The position numbers were made by a program, and so were the translations under genes. From an uncultured Bdellovibrionales bacterium (GTDB taxonomy: Bacteria > Bdellovibrionota > Bdellovibrionia > Bdellovibrionales > UBA1609), in the NCBI GenBank assembly GCA_937980625.1, contig CALJPJ010000008.1:1-15706 (forward strand): a stretch of DNA of 15,706 nucleotides. The letters are read 5' to 3'. Positions 14,540 through 15,706 of the stretch are shown here, in pieces; positions within the stretch are counted from its first letter, which is position 1; every line of letters begins with the position of its first letter. The notes under the pieces were generated by a model, which saw only the letters and a program-made list of their open reading frames with translations, searched no databases and was not told where the DNA came from.

Positions 14540-15277
14540 TTATAAGTTACTTTTGAGAAATTGTTCTATCTGTTTTTTTTCATTTGAGCTGAGTTTAATA
14601 CCAAATGGAGGCATAAATCCATTTTCATATAAATATTTTATCGTTGGAGAGTTTTGTGCTGTAAGCTCACCCCTTGCAAATAATCCATTATTTTTGTGAC
14701 AGTAGTTACATGTTTTAATATTTAGTTTTTTATTAAGATGTCGTTGTGGCCATCTAAAAGGTGGGAAGTGTGTTTTGTATGAGTTAAGGTCTTGTTTACT
14801 GGCTATCACTCGGCCATAAGATTTAATTTTAAAATTCCACATTTTTAGCTTGGCCTGTAAAAATAGATTAAGTGGTTTTTCGTTGGATTGACTATTGGCT
14901 CTTATTACCCGTAAGCCATTGGCGTGACAAACAAAACAAGACACCTTATAAGGTTTTACTTTAATGTCTTCTGTCCATTTCAAAGGCCCAGGGTTAAGTT
15001 GATAGTAGCTGGCAACCATTGGTTTTTTTGTTTTATCAATAACTATGGCTAGTCGATCCATTTGATGAGTTTTAGGCTTAGGGCCGATATGACTTTGATT
15101 CATCATCCAAATATCATGGTCTTTTTTTTCAAATAATTTTATTTTGTTATAAACTAAATTTCCATCAATTGTTTTTGATTCTAGTGATTCAAAAAAGATA
15201 GCCTCTTTATTGTTATTGACAACAAAGAGGCTAAAGATGGTAAGTGCAATACTGAAAAATATAATTCTAATAATCAT
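14540..15277 (-). CDS. Membrane-anchored diheme c-type cytochrome
   Basis: The 245-residue product, counted from the ATG at 15277, has an N-terminal hydrophobic anchor (2-20). Two CXXCH heme sites are present: CFVCH (114-118) and CNYCH (190-194), the second followed by GFMPPFGIKLSSNEKKQIEQFL, the usual class I cytochrome c end with an axial Met (Met222). The first heme has no such Met nearby. It is therefore a periplasmic electron carrier or sensor; a partner oxidase or peroxidase is not visible. The ATG at 15277 overlaps the end of the upstream gene by 11 bp, favouring translational coupling; TTG 15313 or ATG 15304 would add 9-12 residues but have no better ribosome site. It converges with the lipoprotein gene; the 52-nt gap has no clear terminator. 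Confidence 0.82.
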   Translation of the reverse strand: MIIRIIFFSIALTIFSLFVVNNNKEAIFFESLESKTIDGNLVYNKIKLFEKKDHDIWMMNQSHIGPKPKTHQMDRLAIVIDKTKKPMVASYYQLNPGPLKWTEDIKVKPYKVSCFVCHANGLRVIRANSQSNEKPLNLFLQAKLKMWNFKIKSYGRVIASKQDLNSYKTHFPPFRWPQRHLNKKLNIKTCNYCHKNNGLFARGELTAQNSPTIKYLYENGFMPPFGIKLSSNEKKQIEQFLKSNL

Positions 15278-15706
15278 TGCACTTAAATGTAGATGTCTGG
15301 CCATTGTAATCAAAGATAGCTAGAGTTGTGGTTTTTTGTATGGGATGTTTAGGGAATGGATATTTAGGCTTAGTGCATGGTCCTCTTCCGCAGTAAATAT
15401 CATTGAGGGTCAAGTCATCAAGCTTTTGTAGTTTAGGTTTAACAATTTGTTTGTAATTAGGATTAAAGTTAAAAAACTTTAATTTTGCATCATTTGAAAT
15501 TCCTTCAAATGAAGATATAGTTACTGAACCCGTTGTTTCAGTCAGTGAAGGAATCATTTTATTCCCATAAATGATGTTATCTCCATTTTTAACATAAACA
15601 GTAACATCTTCAGATGGGACACGAGAGATAGTCTCTTTAAGAGATAAGGTTTTCTGACTGCTTTCATTAATTGAAGTGCAGTCATATAAAGTTAATGCCT
15701 GGGTAT
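15267..15706 (-). CDS. Hypothetical protein with Cys-containing C-terminus, 5' end outside window
   Basis: The reading frame is open from the right edge (no stop) to TAG at 15267, giving at least 146 residues. An ATG at 15557 exists but sequence upstream stays open and protein-like, so the true start is likely beyond the window. The visible part is Thr/Ser/Lys-rich with no membrane segment. Its C-terminus holds DIYCGRGPCTKPKYPFP, two cysteines 5 apart, and one more Cys before the end; another Cys lies near the window edge. Exported status is possible (disulfides, cytochrome neighbour) but unproven. I recognise no family. It overlaps the cytochrome gene by 11 bp, so the two are probably one operon. 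Confidence 0.6.
   Translation of the reverse strand, partial: TQALTLYDCTSINESSQKTLSLKETISRVPSEDVTVYVKNGDNIIYGNKMIPSLTETTGSVTISSFEGISNDAKLKFFNFNPNYKQIVKPKLQKLDDLTLNDIYCGRGPCTKPKYPFPKHPIQKTTTLAIFDYNGQTSTFKCNDY

Overview
The window is AT-rich and densely packed with bacterial genes. Short AT-rich spacers, FecR plus AgmX/PglI-type envelope proteins, a large share of exported proteins of unknown role, and a tmk-holB-tatD cluster running into gap-pgk-tpiA all suggest a Gram-negative of the Bdellovibrio/Bacteriovorax kind (Bdellovibrionota, formerly placed in Deltaproteobacteria). The taxon is inferred from gene content; there is no rRNA or other phylogenetic marker here.

Left part (1-3176, + strand): the 3' end of a GHMP kinase, then an overlapping DUF429 protein with a four-cysteine cluster. 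After a probable promoter come two closely spaced genes: an exported, C-terminally anchored protein resembling FlgT/CsgG, and a HAD-type phosphatase-like protein of the App1 group. Next is a small secreted protein on the - strand (TTG start with a good ribosome binding site), then a 442-bp gene-free stretch with several inverted repeats and promoter-like sequences.

Middle (4143-7401): a secreted protein whose central part resembles glycoside hydrolase family 12 but has Ala where the nucleophile Glu is expected. It ends in nearly three tandem copies of a 47-residue Asn/Gly-rich unit with two cysteines. It meets, tail to tail with an 8-bp overlap, a FecR/AgmX-PglI-type membrane-anchored protein. 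Upstream of that on the same strand is secG, which carries a long Ala/Lys tail of seven 11-residue repeats and is followed by a clear intrinsic terminator.

Housekeeping block (7561-13564, + strand): tmk, holB and tatD overlap or nearly touch (the same order as E. coli tmk-holB-ycfH). They run straight into gap, pgk and tpiA and then a phospholipid-scramblase-like gene. Spacings of -35 to +19 nt suggest one transcription unit joining DNA precursor supply and replication to lower glycolysis. secG, which often follows tpiA in other bacteria, is instead divergent from the head of this unit. The GAPDH has unusual residues at the positions that decide NAD versus NADP use.

Right end: a lipoprotein gene (+), then on the - strand a membrane-anchored diheme c-type cytochrome translationally overlapped by an upstream gene that runs out of the window. 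I found no rRNA, tRNA, CRISPR array, insertion sequence or phage genes. The most interesting items are the GH12-like repeat protein, the LEA-like SecG tail, the scramblase homologue in a glycolytic operon, and the GAPDH cofactor-site residues.
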